The position numbers and the translations under genes are program-made. Positions 10,590 to 21,294 of a DNA stretch of 64,000 nt are shown here, piece after piece. The DNA is from Pseudomonas sp. Irchel s3h17 (lineage in GTDB: Bacteria; Pseudomonadota; Gammaproteobacteria; Pseudomonadales; Pseudomonadaceae): assembly GCF_900187505.1 (NCBI RefSeq), contig NZ_FYDL01000002.1:373004-437003 (forward strand), read 5' to 3'. How positions within the stretch are numbered: the first letter of the stretch is position 1; every line of letters starts with the position of its first letter. Below the pieces are notes generated by a model. It worked only from the letters and a program-made list of their open reading frames with translations. It had not been told where the DNA came from and ran no database searches.

Positions 10590-11915
10590 TCAGTTTCCTT
10601 CTTTGTCGTCAACGATGCGGTATTCGGCGCTGCGGGCGTGGGCCGTCAGCGATTCGCCACGGGCCAGCACGGAAGCCGTCTTGCCCAGTTCCGAAGCGCC
10701 TGCCTCGGAGCAGAAGATGATCGACGAACGCTTCTGGAAGTCATACACCCCCAGCGGCGAAGAGAAACGCGCAGTGCCAGAGGTCGGCAACACGTGGTTG
10801 GGGCCGGCGCAATAGTCGCCCAGGGCTTCGCTGGTGTGGCGTCCCATGAAGATCGCCCCGGCGTGGCGAATCTGTGGCAGCCAGGCTTGAGGATCGGCGA
10901 CCGACAGCTCGAGGTGCTCCGGCGCAATGCGATTGGCCACCTCGATGGCTTGCTGCATGTCACGCACCTGGATCAGCGCACCACGGCTATTGATCGAGGT
11001 TTCGATGATCTGGGCACGCTCCATGGTCGGCAACAGCTTGGCAATGCTCGCCGCCACCTGGTCGAGGAACCCGGCATCGGGGCTGACCAGAATCGCCTGG
11101 GCGTCTTCGTCGTGCTCGGCCTGGGAGAACAGGTCCATCGCAATCCAGTCTGGATCGGTCTGGCCGTCGCATACCACGAGGATTTCCGAAGGACCGGCAA
11201 TCATGTCGATGCCCACCTGGCCAAACACATGACGCTTGGCGGTGGCCACATAGATGTTGCCAGGGCCGACGACCTTGTCGACCTTCGGCACGCTTTCGGT
11301 GCCGTAGGCCAGCGCCGCCACGGCTTGCGCGCCGCCAATGGTGAACACCCGGTCGACGCCCGCGATGCACGCCGCCGCCAGCACCAGTTCGTTGACCTCA
11401 CCACGCGGGGTCGGTACGACCATGACCACTTCGGTCACGCCAGCCACCTTGGCCGGAATCGCGTTCATCAGTACCGAGGACGGATAGGACGCCTTGCCGC
11501 CGGGCACGTACAGGCCGGCGCGGTCCAGTGGCGTGACCTTCTGGCCCAGTACCGTGCCGTCGGCTTCGGTGTAGGTCCAGGAGTCCTGCTTTTGTTTTTC
11601 GTGGTAGCTGCGCACCCGGGCGGCAGCTTTCTCCAGGGCTTCGCGCTGGGGCACGGTAATGCGGGTCAGTGCCAGCTCCAGACGCTCACGCGGCAGGATC
11701 AGGTCCGCCATCGAGGCAACCTGCAGGCCATCGAACTTCTGGGTGAACTCAACCAGCGCGGCGTCGCCACGCTCACGCACCGCCTTGATGATGTCCAGCA
11801 CTCGCTGATTGACCGAATCGTCAGACACACTTTCCCAGCTCAGCAGATGATCCAGATGATGCGCGAAATCCGGGTCAGCAGCGTTGAGTCGGCGAATTGC
11901 AGTCGGTGCGGTCAT
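10590..11915 (-). CDS. hisD: Histidinol dehydrogenase
   Basis: The 441-residue Zn2+/NAD+ enzyme carries the HisD signatures [24 protein letters not shown] and [15 protein letters not shown]. The zinc-ligand and catalytic segment [10 protein letters not shown] and the late [14 protein letters not shown] are intact. It oxidises L-histidinol to L-histidine in two steps. It precedes hisC and follows hisG after a 126-nt gap that holds a long hairpin. Confidence 0.97.
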   Translation of the reverse strand: MTAPTAIRRLNAADPDFAHHLDHLLSWESVSDDSVNQRVLDIIKAVRERGDAALVEFTQKFDGLQVASMADLILPRERLELALTRITVPQREALEKAAARVRSYHEKQKQDSWTYTEADGTVLGQKVTPLDRAGLYVPGGKASYPSSVLMNAIPAKVAGVTEVVMVVPTPRGEVNELVLAAACIAGVDRVFTIGGAQAVAALAYGTESVPKVDKVVGPGNIYVATAKRHVFGQVGIDMIAGPSEILVVCDGQTDPDWIAMDLFSQAEHDEDAQAILVSPDAGFLDQVAASIAKLLPTMERAQIIETSINSRGALIQVRDMQQAIEVANRIAPEHLELSVADPQAWLPQIRHAGAIFMGRHTSEALGDYCAGPNHVLPTSGTARFSSPLGVYDFQKRSSIIFCSEAGASELGKTASVLARGESLTAHARSAEYRIVDDKEGN

Positions 11916-11943
11916 AGCGAGAGCCTCATAGGATTGGCAAAAA

Positions 11944-11988
11944 CTCAGGCGCCCTAACTTAGCCGTCGTTTCCGCTTGGGCACCTGAG
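11944..11988. promoter_or_regulatory. Imperfect hairpin between hisG and hisD
   Basis: CTCAGG-C-GCCC and GGGC-A-CCTGAG pair over 10 bp with one internal mismatch and a 23-nt loop. No T run follows on either strand and no histidine-rich leader peptide is visible, so a classical attenuator is unlikely. It could be a processing or stability element. Confidence 0.4.
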
Positions 11989-12041
11989 AATTCTGGCTAT
12001 GAGGCGGATAGACGGGCGCAACTTAACGTCGCGCAGGTAAA

Positions 12042-12677
12042 TCAGCCGCGGTGTCGAGACTCCACTGCCTTGCGCAGGGTGTCGATCAACGCCTGGATTC
12101 GGGCGTGCTGCATTTTCATCGAAGCTTTGTTGACGATCAGCCGGGAGCTGATGGCAGCAATGAAATCCTGTGGCTCCAGGCCGTTGGCCCGCAGCGTGTT
12201 ACCGGTATCGACCACGTCGATGATCTTGTCCGCCAGACCGATCAACGGCGCCAGCTCCATCGAGCCGTAAAGCTTGATGATGTCGACCTGACGGCCCTGC
12301 TCGGCATAATAACGCTTGGCAACATTGACGAATTTGGTGGCAATACGCAGACGGCCCTTGGGCTCGATCGCGCCAATTTTACCGGCGGTCATCAACTTGC
12401 ACTGGGCGATCTGCAGGTCCAGTGGCTCGTACAGGCCCTGGCCGCCGTATTCCATCAGCACATCTTTACCGGCGACGCCCAGGTCAGCGGCACCATGCTC
12501 GACGTAGGTCGGCACATCGGTGGCACGCACGATCAGCAAGCGCACATCGGCCTGGGTCGTGGGGATGATCAACTTGCGGCTCTTGTCCGGATTCTCGGTC
12601 GGCACGATGCCCGCTTCAGCCAGAAGCGGCAGGGTGTCGTCGAGGATGCGGCCCTTGGACAGTGCGATGGTCAACAT
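12042..12677 (-). CDS. hisG: ATP phosphoribosyltransferase, short form
   Basis: The 211-residue protein has the HisG catalytic domain (starts [19 protein letters not shown], with [21 protein letters not shown] and the PRPP-binding [14 protein letters not shown]). It lacks the C-terminal ACT-like regulatory domain of long HisG. Short HisG enzymes need HisZ for activity and histidine feedback; hisZ is not in this window. It performs the first step of histidine synthesis and heads the hisGDC group. Confidence 0.96.
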   Translation of the reverse strand: MLTIALSKGRILDDTLPLLAEAGIVPTENPDKSRKLIIPTTQADVRLLIVRATDVPTYVEHGAADLGVAGKDVLMEYGGQGLYEPLDLQIAQCKLMTAGKIGAIEPKGRLRIATKFVNVAKRYYAEQGRQVDIIKLYGSMELAPLIGLADKIIDVVDTGNTLRANGLEPQDFIAAISSRLIVNKASMKMQHARIQALIDTLRKAVESRHRG

Positions 12678-12737
12678 GGGAAACGTCAGTCCTTATCAGG
12701 CAACGATGCCCGGTCGCAAACGGCGCCGGACACAGGC

Positions 12738-12790
12738 CGAGCCTGAAACAGGCTCGACTTCAATCAATCTGTGGGCACTTCCCTGTGCCC
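12738..12790. promoter_or_regulatory. Two hairpins downstream of murA
   Basis: CGAGCCTG-AAA-CAGGCTCG (12738-12756) and GGGCAC-TTCCCT-GTGCCC (12773-12790) are perfect stems in the 125-nt gap between murA and hisG. Neither has an adjacent T run on the minus strand. They may slow or partly stop read-through from murA or protect the transcript end. Confidence 0.4.
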
Positions 12791-12802
12791 TTGACGCAGG
12801 GA

Positions 12803-14342
<1,540 letters not shown>

Positions 14343-14392
14343 GCTCAACCTCAATCGGCGCCCTGTGCGCACGGGTCGGACATCATACAAAA

Positions 14393-14447
14393 AAGCCCCG
14401 CGCCTGCGAACCCCGCATGGCAGGACTCTGACGGGGGGCCTTTTATA
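14393..14447. terminator. Terminator between mlaB and ibaG
   Basis: AAAAAAGCCCC on the left and GGGGCCTTTT on the right can pair as the base of a larger hairpin. T runs are present on both strands. On the minus strand it ends the mla operon after mlaB. Confidence 0.6.
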
Positions 14448-14455
14448 GATGTTAG

Positions 14456-14761
14456 TTAAGGGTGCGCCAAAATCCCGGTCAAACCAGAGACCTGGGCGAT
14501 TTCACGCATGTCATCCGGCAATGCACGGACACTCACGGCCTTGCCACCGGCTGCCGCGTCGCGCATGAAAGCCATCAGCAACGACAAACCGACGCTGCTG
14601 GACTTCTCCACGCCCGAGCAATCCAGCACCACGGCTGGCGCGATACTCGACTTGATCAGGGCCTGGCCCTGCTTGCGCAGTTCCGGGCCGGTGCGGTAAT
14701 CGAGTACGCCACTGAGCATCAGCTCACCGGCTTCGCCCATACGGACGGCCGACTCACTCAT
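14456..14761 (-). CDS. mlaB: STAS-domain protein MlaB
   Basis: The 101-residue cytoplasmic protein has a single STAS domain, including VVLDCSGVEKSSSVGLSLLMAFMRDA. In E. coli MlaB binds the MlaF ATPase and stabilises the MlaFEDB complex in the inner membrane. Its ATG overlaps the mlaC stop codon (ATGA), and it is the last gene of mlaFEDCB. A terminator follows. Confidence 0.9.
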   Translation of the reverse strand: MSESAVRMGEAGELMLSGVLDYRTGPELRKQGQALIKSSIAPAVVLDCSGVEKSSSVGLSLLMAFMRDAAAGGKAVSVRALPDDMREIAQVSGLTGILAHP

Positions 14762-15411
14762 TGCGCCTGCTTCTCGGTGGTTTGTTCAGTGTTTGCCTTG
14801 GCTTTGGCGACTTCACCGGCCCAACCATTGATGGTCTTGTCCAGGTCGTTGCCATTGCGCTGCATCGCGTCGGCGAACTGGTCACGGAACAGTTTGCCAA
14901 TGTTGATGCCGTTGATGATCACGTTGCGCAGCTTCCACTCGCCATTGATCTTCTCGAGTGTGTAGGACACAGGATAGATCGCGCCATTGCTACCCTTGAC
15001 GGTCATGCCAACGCTGGTGCGGTTACCCGACTCATCCTTGGCAGGCTCGACGATGATGCCCTGGTTGTTGTACTCGAGCAAAGCGTTGCCATAGAACTGG
15101 AACAGGCCGGTCTTGAAGTTCTCTTCAAAGGTCTTCAACTGCGCAGGCGTGGCCTTGCGCGAGTACTTGACCGTCATGATGCTCCTGGAAATGCCCTCGG
15201 CATCCACCACGGGCCCGACAATGCTGTTCAACGCAGCATAAAAGTCCTTCGGATCCTGCTTGTACTTCTCTTTGTTGGTCGCAAGGTCTGCGAGCAAACG
15301 GTTGGTCGTATCCTGTACCAGCTCGTGCGCCGAAGGCGCAGCCACAGCGTTAGCCATCAGCGGCAAGGCCGCGAGCAAGACAAACAGGCTACGTCGCAAG
15401 GTAGAGATCAT
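14758..15411 (-). CDS. mlaC: Periplasmic phospholipid-binding protein MlaC
   Basis: The 217-residue protein starts MISTLRRSLFVLLAALPLMA, a Sec signal peptide with AVA-AP cleavage near residue 24. The rest is a Tol2/MlaC domain with VVDAEGISRSIMTVKYSRKA and GEWKLRNVIINGINIG. MlaC shuttles phospholipid between the inner-membrane MlaFEDB complex and the outer membrane. I chose the ATG at 15411 because GAGGAG lies 8 nt upstream. The in-frame ATG at 15426 would place that ribosome site inside the gene. Confidence 0.93.
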   Translation of the reverse strand: MISTLRRSLFVLLAALPLMANAVAAPSAHELVQDTTNRLLADLATNKEKYKQDPKDFYAALNSIVGPVVDAEGISRSIMTVKYSRKATPAQLKTFEENFKTGLFQFYGNALLEYNNQGIIVEPAKDESGNRTSVGMTVKGSNGAIYPVSYTLEKINGEWKLRNVIINGINIGKLFRDQFADAMQRNGNDLDKTINGWAGEVAKAKANTEQTTEKQAQ

Positions 15412-15422
15412 GGAAAAACTCC

Positions 15423-15890
15423 TCATTTGGCCTCTTTACTAACGGTATTGAGCAAGAATTTACCGATCAGGTCCTCGAGCACCAGCGCCGACTGCGTGTC
15501 ATGGATGGTCTGGCCATCCTTGAGCAGACTCTCTTCACCGCCAACGCTGATACCGATGTACTTCTCGCCCAGCAGACCGGCGGTGAGGATGGATGCCGTG
15601 GAGTCGGACGGTAGATTATCTACACGTTTCTCCAGTTCCAACGTCACTCGACCGGTGAAGCTGTCGCGGTCCAGATCGATTGCCGTGACCTTGCCGATGG
15701 TCACACCGGCCATGGTCACTTTTGATCTGACCGTCAAACCGGCGATATTGTCGAAATAGGCATAAAGTTTATAGCTGTCGGTGCTCGAAACGGGGGACAG
15801 TCCACTGACCCGCAGGGCAAGCAGCAGTAAAGCCAGGATGCCAGCCAGCAAGAAAAGGCCGACACCGATTTCCAGGGTGCGGTTTTGCAT
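15423..15890 (-). CDS. mlaD: MCE-domain protein MlaD
   Basis: The 155-residue protein has one N-terminal membrane helix (about residues 7-27) and a single MCE domain with AYFDNIAGLTVRSKVTMAGV and GLLGEKYIGISVGG. MlaD forms the hexameric periplasmic ring of the phospholipid transporter. Its ATG overlaps the mlaE stop codon. Confidence 0.95.
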   Translation of the reverse strand: MQNRTLEIGVGLFLLAGILALLLLALRVSGLSPVSSTDSYKLYAYFDNIAGLTVRSKVTMAGVTIGKVTAIDLDRDSFTGRVTLELEKRVDNLPSDSTASILTAGLLGEKYIGISVGGEESLLKDGQTIHDTQSALVLEDLIGKFLLNTVSKEAK

Positions 15891-16687
15891 CAGAAATCTC
15901 CAAACATCAAGGCGGTCAAAATAAAGTCCAGGCCGAGGATAGCCAATGAGGCGTAAACCACGGTCTTGGTGGTGGCACGACTGATCCCTTCCGAGGTGGG
16001 GTCACAGTCATAGCCTTGGAATACGGCGATCCAGGTCACGACAAAGGCAAAGACCATGCTTTTGATAATGCCGTTGAGCACGTCACCATTGAACGTCACG
16101 CTATTTTGCATGTTCGACCAGTAGGAGCCTTCATACACACCCAGCCAGTCAACCGCCACCCAGGAGCCGCCCCAGATTCCGACCACGCTGAAAATCATCG
16201 CCAGCAGTGGCAGGGAGATGAAGCCCGCCCACAGGCGGGGGGCAATGATGTACTTGAGCGGATCGACACCGATCATTTCCAGGCTGGACAGTTGCTCGGT
16301 GGACTTCATGTTGCCGATTTCCGCGGTCAACGCGGAGCCCGCGCGCCCGGCGAACAGCAATGCCGTGACCACCGGCCCCAACTCGCGCAGCAGGGTCAAC
16401 GCCACCATCTGCCCGACCGCCTGTTCCGAGCCGTAGCTGGACAGAATATTGAAACCCTGCAGCGCCAGCACCATGCCGATGAATATCCCGGAGACCACGA
16501 TGATCACCAGGGACATGACGCCGACCGAATGCAACTGCTTGACCAGCAGGCTGAAACCGCTGCCTACGCTACCGCGCCCGAGCAACGCGTGAAACAGGAA
16601 CAGCGATGAACGACCCAGGACCGCGACGCTGTCGATGCCGGCCTGGCCGAATCGACGAACTCTTTCTATTAGTGAAGTCTTGCGCAT
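15890..16687 (-). CDS. mlaE: Phospholipid ABC transporter permease MlaE
   Basis: The 265-residue membrane protein of the MlaE/Ttg2B permease family has five or so hydrophobic helices and the conserved [20 protein letters not shown] coupling segment. It forms the transmembrane part of MlaFEDB. Start and stop codons overlap those of mlaF and mlaD, which fits strict operon co-translation. Confidence 0.95.
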   Translation of the reverse strand: MRKTSLIERVRRFGQAGIDSVAVLGRSSLFLFHALLGRGSVGSGFSLLVKQLHSVGVMSLVIIVVSGIFIGMVLALQGFNILSSYGSEQAVGQMVALTLLRELGPVVTALLFAGRAGSALTAEIGNMKSTEQLSSLEMIGVDPLKYIIAPRLWAGFISLPLLAMIFSVVGIWGGSWVAVDWLGVYEGSYWSNMQNSVTFNGDVLNGIIKSMVFAFVVTWIAVFQGYDCDPTSEGISRATTKTVVYASLAILGLDFILTALMFGDF

Positions 16688-17496
16688 CAGCGCTTCCCCA
16701 GAAGATCTGCGCGGTAATCCGTCGCTGGAAAGTGGAACGGTACCGGCCCGTCCGGATCACCTTTCATGAATTGGCGAATTCTCGGATTATCGGAATCCAT
16801 CAGCTCGGCGGGAGTGCCCTGCCCCAGCACCTGCCCATCACCGACGACATACAGATAATCGGCAATGCTCGCGGTTTCGGCCAGGTCATGGGAAACCACG
16901 ATGCTGGTAATACCCAGGGCGTCGTTGAGCAGACGGATCAGGCGTACCAGTACGCCCATGGCGATAGGGTCCTGACCGACGAATGGCTCGTCGTACATGA
17001 GAATGCCCGGATCCAGGGCAATGGCACGGGCGAGCGCCACGCGACGCTTCATGCCACCGGACAGCTCATCGGGCATCAACTCGATTGCGCCACGCAAGCC
17101 CACCGCCTCCAGCTTCATCAATACGATGTCACGGATCATTTCTTCCGGCAGTTGGGTATGAATACGCAACGGGAATGCGACGTTCTCGAACACATCGAGG
17201 TCGGTGAACAGTGCACCGCTCTGGAACAGCACGCCCATATGCTTGCGCGCATCGAACAGATCGCTGCGCGACAGCTGGGGCAAATTCTGCCCGTTGACCC
17301 ACACTTCGCCACCGGAAGGACGCAACTGCGCGCCCATCAGGCGCAACAGCGTGGTTTTCCCGCAGCCGGAAGGTCCCATGATGCCGGTGACCTTACCGCG
17401 CGGAATGCGAATATCGACATTATTGAAAATGCTACGCGCGCCGCGCTTGAAGGACACACCCTTCAGCTCGACCGCGTAGGCGTTATCGGCACTCAT
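16687..17496 (-). CDS. mlaF: Phospholipid ABC transporter ATP-binding protein MlaF
   Basis: The 269-residue ATPase has Walker [10 protein letters not shown] (41-49), signature [15 protein letters not shown] and Walker B ILMYDEPF, followed by the H-loop VVSHD. It powers phospholipid transport by MlaFEDB. First gene of the mlaFEDCB operon (called ttg2 in P. putida, where it was linked to solvent tolerance). It diverges from kdsD across a 277-nt gap. Confidence 0.96.
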   Translation of the reverse strand: MSADNAYAVELKGVSFKRGARSIFNNVDIRIPRGKVTGIMGPSGCGKTTLLRLMGAQLRPSGGEVWVNGQNLPQLSRSDLFDARKHMGVLFQSGALFTDLDVFENVAFPLRIHTQLPEEMIRDIVLMKLEAVGLRGAIELMPDELSGGMKRRVALARAIALDPGILMYDEPFVGQDPIAMGVLVRLIRLLNDALGITSIVVSHDLAETASIADYLYVVGDGQVLGQGTPAELMDSDNPRIRQFMKGDPDGPVPFHFPATDYRADLLGKR

Positions 17497-17733
17497 CTAA
17501 ACTCCTTGCGATGCAAGCCTCTCACTCGGACGCTGCGATCTCTGGCGAGAGCACATACTGCCCGGGCAGGCCGAACTGGCGACGGACTATATCACTGCCC
17601 GCCCTTGGCGCCCAAGGACGAAGACCGCTGCATTCAGCTTCAATTAAGGTTGATAGCCGCTAATCGGAGAGTTCCCGTGACACAGACCGCACAAAGCATG
17701 ACGAACTAACGTGAGCGAATGGCCCATTACCGC

Positions 17734-17739
17734 TATAAT
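17734..17739 (+). promoter_or_regulatory. Likely -10 element of the kdsD-lpt promoter
   Basis: A perfect TATAAT lies 34 nt upstream of the kdsD start codon. The -35 region at 17 nt spacing (GTGAGC) is a poor match. The rest of the 277-nt mlaF-kdsD gap (17497-17773) shows no further gene or clear site. Confidence 0.5.
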
Positions 17740-17773
17740 CGCCACCTTTTCACTCAGCTAAACGAATTCAGAC

Positions 17774-18748
17774 ATGAGCCAGTCCAGCGACCTGATTCAA
17801 TCGGCACAACGTACGATCCGCCTTGAGCTTGAAGCCGTAAAAGGCTTGCTGCCCCATATCGACGCTGATTTCGTACGCGCGTGCGAGTTGATTCTGGCCA
17901 GCAAGGGTCGCGTGGTAGTGGTCGGCATGGGTAAATCCGGGCATATCGGCAGTAAAATTGCCGCGACCCTGGCCAGCACCGGTACCACGGCATTCTTCGT
18001 ACACCCGGCCGAAGCCAGTCACGGCGACATGGGCATGATCACGCGCGACGACATCATTCTCGCGCTATCGAACTCCGGCTCCACCAACGAAATCATCACG
18101 CTGCTGCCATTGATCAAGCGCCTGGGCATACAGTTGATCAGCCTGACCGGCAATCCTGACTCGCCATTGGCCAAGGCCGCCGAGGTCAACCTCAATGTCC
18201 ACGTCGAACATGAGGCCTGCCCGCTGAACCTGGCGCCGACCTCATCGACGACTGCCGCCCTGGTCATGGGCGACGCGCTGGCGGTTGCCCTCTTGGAAGC
18301 GCGCGGCTTTACGGCGGAAGACTTCGCTTTTTCGCACCCCGGTGGCGCACTGGGCCGCCGCCTGTTGCTCAAGGTGGAAAGTGTCATGCACGCCGGGGAC
18401 GAGTTGCCCTGTGTCGCGCGCGGCACCCCGCTCAAAGACGCATTGATGGAAATGACCCGCAAGGGCCTGGGCATGACCGCGGTACTGGAGGTTGACGGGA
18501 AACTGGCCGGGATCTTCACTGACGGCGACCTGCGCCGCACCCTGGATCGCAGCATCGACATCCACAGCACCATCATCGACACGGTCATGACCCCTCACGG
18601 CAAGACTGCCCGCGCCGACATGCTGGCCGCGGAAGCCCTGAAAATCATGGAAGACAACAGAATCAATGCCTTGGTCGTGGTGGACAAGGACGATCGCCCC
18701 GTCGGCGCCTTCAACCTGTCCGACCTGCTGCGCGCGGGAGTCATGTAA
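17774..18748 (+). CDS. kdsD: D-arabinose 5-phosphate isomerase
   Basis: The 324-residue protein has an N-terminal SIS domain (about 40-180) with GMGKSGHIGSKIAATLASTG, the active-site HPAEASHGDMG and LSNSGSTNEI. Two C-terminal CBS domains follow (about 205-322). It converts ribulose 5-phosphate to arabinose 5-phosphate for Kdo. It begins the kdsD-kdsC-lptC-lptA-lptB operon and its stop codon overlaps the kdsC start. Confidence 0.97.
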   Translation: MSQSSDLIQSAQRTIRLELEAVKGLLPHIDADFVRACELILASKGRVVVVGMGKSGHIGSKIAATLASTGTTAFFVHPAEASHGDMGMITRDDIILALSNSGSTNEIITLLPLIKRLGIQLISLTGNPDSPLAKAAEVNLNVHVEHEACPLNLAPTSSTTAALVMGDALAVALLEARGFTAEDFAFSHPGGALGRRLLLKVESVMHAGDELPCVARGTPLKDALMEMTRKGLGMTAVLEVDGKLAGIFTDGDLRRTLDRSIDIHSTIIDTVMTPHGKTARADMLAAEALKIMEDNRINALVVVDKDDRPVGAFNLSDLLRAGVM

Positions 18749-19272
18749 TGAATACCGACCTGCTGCAACGCGGCAAAAACATCAGGCTGGCCGTGTTCGA
18801 CGTCGATGGCGTCCTGACCGATGGGCGCCTGTACTTCCTCGAAGACGGCAGCGAGTTCAAGTCGTTCAACACCCTGGACGGCCAGGGCATCAAAATGTTG
18901 ATGGCCACGGGTGTAACAACGGCCATAATCAGTGGTCGTAAGACCCCGGTCGTCGAGAAGCGCGCAAAAAACCTCGGGATCCCCCACCTGTTTCAGGGCC
19001 GCGAGGACAAACTGGTCGTACTCGACAGCCTTCTCGCGCAGCTGGGCCTGAGCTATGAGCAGGTTGCCTATCTGGGTGACGACCTGCCGGACCTGCCGGT
19101 GATTCGCCGTGTCGGCCTGGGCATGGCCGTCGCCAACGCTGCAAGTTTCGTTCGTGAGCACGCCCACGGCACTACCCTTGCCCGCGGAGGCGAAGGTGCA
19201 GCACGCGAATTTTGCGAATTGATTCTACGCGCCCAAGGCAACCTTGAAGCCGCCAACGCCGCGTACCTGTGA
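18748..19272 (+). CDS. kdsC: 3-deoxy-D-manno-octulosonate 8-phosphate phosphatase
   Basis: The 174-residue HAD-family phosphatase has the nucleophile motif FDVDGVLTDG (D18, D20) and the late GDDLPDLPVIRRVGL metal site. It lacks a cap domain, as usual for tetrameric KdsC. It releases phosphate from Kdo 8-phosphate. Confidence 0.97.
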   Translation: MNTDLLQRGKNIRLAVFDVDGVLTDGRLYFLEDGSEFKSFNTLDGQGIKMLMATGVTTAIISGRKTPVVEKRAKNLGIPHLFQGREDKLVVLDSLLAQLGLSYEQVAYLGDDLPDLPVIRRVGLGMAVANAASFVREHAHGTTLARGGEGAAREFCELILRAQGNLEAANAAYL

Positions 19273-19279
19273 GCCATTT

Positions 19280-19852
19280 ATGCTGAGCAAAAAGTTTCGC
19301 AACATATTGTTTTTTGGAGCCATTGCCGCGCTGCTCGCGGCTGTTGGCTATTGGAACATCAGTCCAGAACGTTTTCTCGACAAGCCGGTGACGGTGGTCA
19401 ACGAGAGCGAGATCGACTTCTATGCAACCAACGCCCATAGCGTGCAGTACCTGCCCGACGGCAAGTTGCAGTACGAAATGACGTCCGACAAGGTCGAGCA
19501 CGTCAAGTCCAGCGATATGACTCTGGTGACCAAGCCGGACCTGCAGCTGTATCGCGGCACCGAGTTCCCCTGGCACGTCCAGAGTGAGCGTGGCGAGGTC
19601 AACCCTGGCGGCACCGAAGTCGAACTGATCGACTCGGTACGCATTGCGCGCACGGACGAAAAGAACCGCGCGATGATCATTACCAGCAGCCGCATGACCG
19701 TATTCCCGCAGCAGCAATATGCGCAGACCCAGCAAGCCGTTAGAATCGACGGTGCTGGCGGTGTATCGACAGGTACCGGCATGAAAGCGTATTTGAAAGA
19801 AAGCAGGATACACCTGCTATCGAACGTAAGAGGACAGTATGAGGCTCGTTAA
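19280..19852 (+). CDS. lptC: LPS export protein LptC
   Basis: The 190-residue protein has one N-terminal transmembrane helix (about residues 8-25) and a periplasmic beta-jellyroll of the LptC family. It bridges LptFG in the inner membrane to LptA. I use the ATG at 19280, 7 nt after the kdsC stop; a reading from 19244 would overlap kdsC and add residues ahead of the signal anchor. Its last 14 nt overlap lptA. Confidence 0.94.
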   Translation: MLSKKFRNILFFGAIAALLAAVGYWNISPERFLDKPVTVVNESEIDFYATNAHSVQYLPDGKLQYEMTSDKVEHVKSSDMTLVTKPDLQLYRGTEFPWHVQSERGEVNPGGTEVELIDSVRIARTDEKNRAMIITSSRMTVFPQQQYAQTQQAVRIDGAGGVSTGTGMKAYLKESRIHLLSNVRGQYEAR

Positions 19853-20387
19853 AACCCTCCCTATTTTGCTCAGTCTGGGCGCAGCACTGGGAAGCGTGAG
19901 CGCCTGGGCTCTGCCGAACGATAGAGATCAACCTATCCGCATTCAGGCCGACGACGCACAACTGGACGACAAGAACGGCATCGCCACCTACAAAGGTGAC
20001 GTGATCATCACCCAGGGCACGATGAAGGTCACCGGCAACACCGTGACTATCACTCGCACACCGGCTGGCGATATCGACGTCGTGACCTCTGTGGGCAACC
20101 TGGCCTACTTCGAACAGATGCAAACCGCCGGTGATACCAAGCCTGTCCAAGGCTATGGGGTGACTATCCAGTACCACGCCTCGCAAGATCGCGTCGTGCT
20201 GATCGATCGCGCCAAAGTCGTCGACAAGGACGGCAACATTACCCAAGGCGAGAAAATCGTCTACGACACCAATAAAAAGCTCGCCAGTGCCGGTCGCGCC
20301 ACGGGCAGCAAGGTCACCGAACAACGTCCACGGATCGACATGGTCATCCAGCCAAAAAAGAAAACTGACGAGCAGAAGGCCCAGTAA
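19839..20387 (+). CDS. lptA: LPS transport periplasmic protein LptA
   Basis: The 182-residue protein has a signal peptide (cleavage near SAWA-LP, residue 25) and an OstA-type domain starting [20 protein letters not shown]. LptA monomers stack into the bridge that carries LPS across the periplasm. The C-terminal tail is lysine-rich. The stop codon overlaps the lptB start. Confidence 0.96.
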   Translation: MRLVKTLPILLSLGAALGSVSAWALPNDRDQPIRIQADDAQLDDKNGIATYKGDVIITQGTMKVTGNTVTITRTPAGDIDVVTSVGNLAYFEQMQTAGDTKPVQGYGVTIQYHASQDRVVLIDRAKVVDKDGNITQGEKIVYDTNKKLASAGRATGSKVTEQRPRIDMVIQPKKKTDEQKAQ

Positions 20388-21112
20388 TGGCAACTCTGAA
20401 AGCCCAGCATCTGGCCAAGAGCTACAAGAGCCGCCAGGTCGTGCGTGACGTCAGCCTGTCCATCGACAGTGGCCAGATTGTTGGTCTGCTAGGCCCGAAC
20501 GGCGCCGGCAAGACCACCTGCTTCTACATGATCGTGGGCCTGGTCCAGGCCGACCAGGGACGCGTACTGATCGATGACCTCGATGTCAGCCACCAACCCA
20601 TGCACGGTCGTGCACGGGCAGGTATCGGCTATCTTCCGCAAGAAGCGTCGATCTTCCGCAAACTGTCGGTCGCCGACAACATCATGGCCATTCTCGAAAC
20701 CCGCAAGGAACTCGACAACGCCGGTCGGCGCAAGGAACTGGAAAGCCTGCTTCAGGAATTCCACATCAACCACATCCGTGAAAACCTGGGCATGAGCCTT
20801 TCCGGCGGTGAACGTCGCCGCGTGGAAATCGCGCGCGCGCTGGCCACGGCACCGAAGTTCATCCTGCTCGACGAACCCTTCGCCGGCGTGGACCCGATCT
20901 CGGTAGGTGACATCAAGCAGATCATCCACCACCTCAAGGCCAAGGGCATTGGCGTGCTGATCACGGACCACAACGTCCGCGAAACCCTGGACATCTGCGA
21001 AACCGCCTACATAGTCAACGATGGCCAACTGATCGCCGAAGGCGACGCTGAAACCATCCTGGCCAACGAGCTGGTCAAGGAAGTGTATCTGGGCCATGAG
21101 TTCCGCCTTTAA
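20387..21112 (+). CDS. lptB: LPS export ABC transporter ATP-binding protein LptB
   Basis: The 241-residue ATPase has Walker [10 protein letters not shown], signature [15 protein letters not shown], Walker [14 protein letters not shown] and the H-loop TDHN. It energises LptB2FG extraction of LPS from the inner membrane. It ends the kds-lpt operon and leads into rpoN, an order conserved in many gamma- and betaproteobacteria. Confidence 0.97.
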   Translation: MATLKAQHLAKSYKSRQVVRDVSLSIDSGQIVGLLGPNGAGKTTCFYMIVGLVQADQGRVLIDDLDVSHQPMHGRARAGIGYLPQEASIFRKLSVADNIMAILETRKELDNAGRRKELESLLQEFHINHIRENLGMSLSGGERRRVEIARALATAPKFILLDEPFAGVDPISVGDIKQIIHHLKAKGIGVLITDHNVRETLDICETAYIVNDGQLIAEGDAETILANELVKEVYLGHEFRL

Positions 21113-21211
21113 GCACCGAGGTGCCTGGAAAGTTGCCGGGACGTAATGTCAATGCGGCCGTGAATGTTTTTATTGTCTCGACGCTCTAGGCAAACACTTC
21201 AGTTTCAGGCA

Positions 21212-21268
21212 TATAATTTGCTTATGTTTGGCGCTCCGGCGCCCTGTAGTGGATGGCGCATGTGCGCC
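21212..21268 (+). promoter_or_regulatory. rpoN promoter -10 element and tandem leader hairpins
   Basis: A perfect TATAAT lies at 21212-21217. It is followed by two tight GC hairpins, GGCGC-TCCG-GCGCC (21230-21243) and GGCGCA-TG-TGCGCC (21255-21268), before the rpoN start at 21295. Both hairpins would lie in the 5' leader. No -35 match is convincing. Confidence 0.5.
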
Positions 21269-21294
21269 GGCGAATAAGGTGTTAAGCCCCAGCC

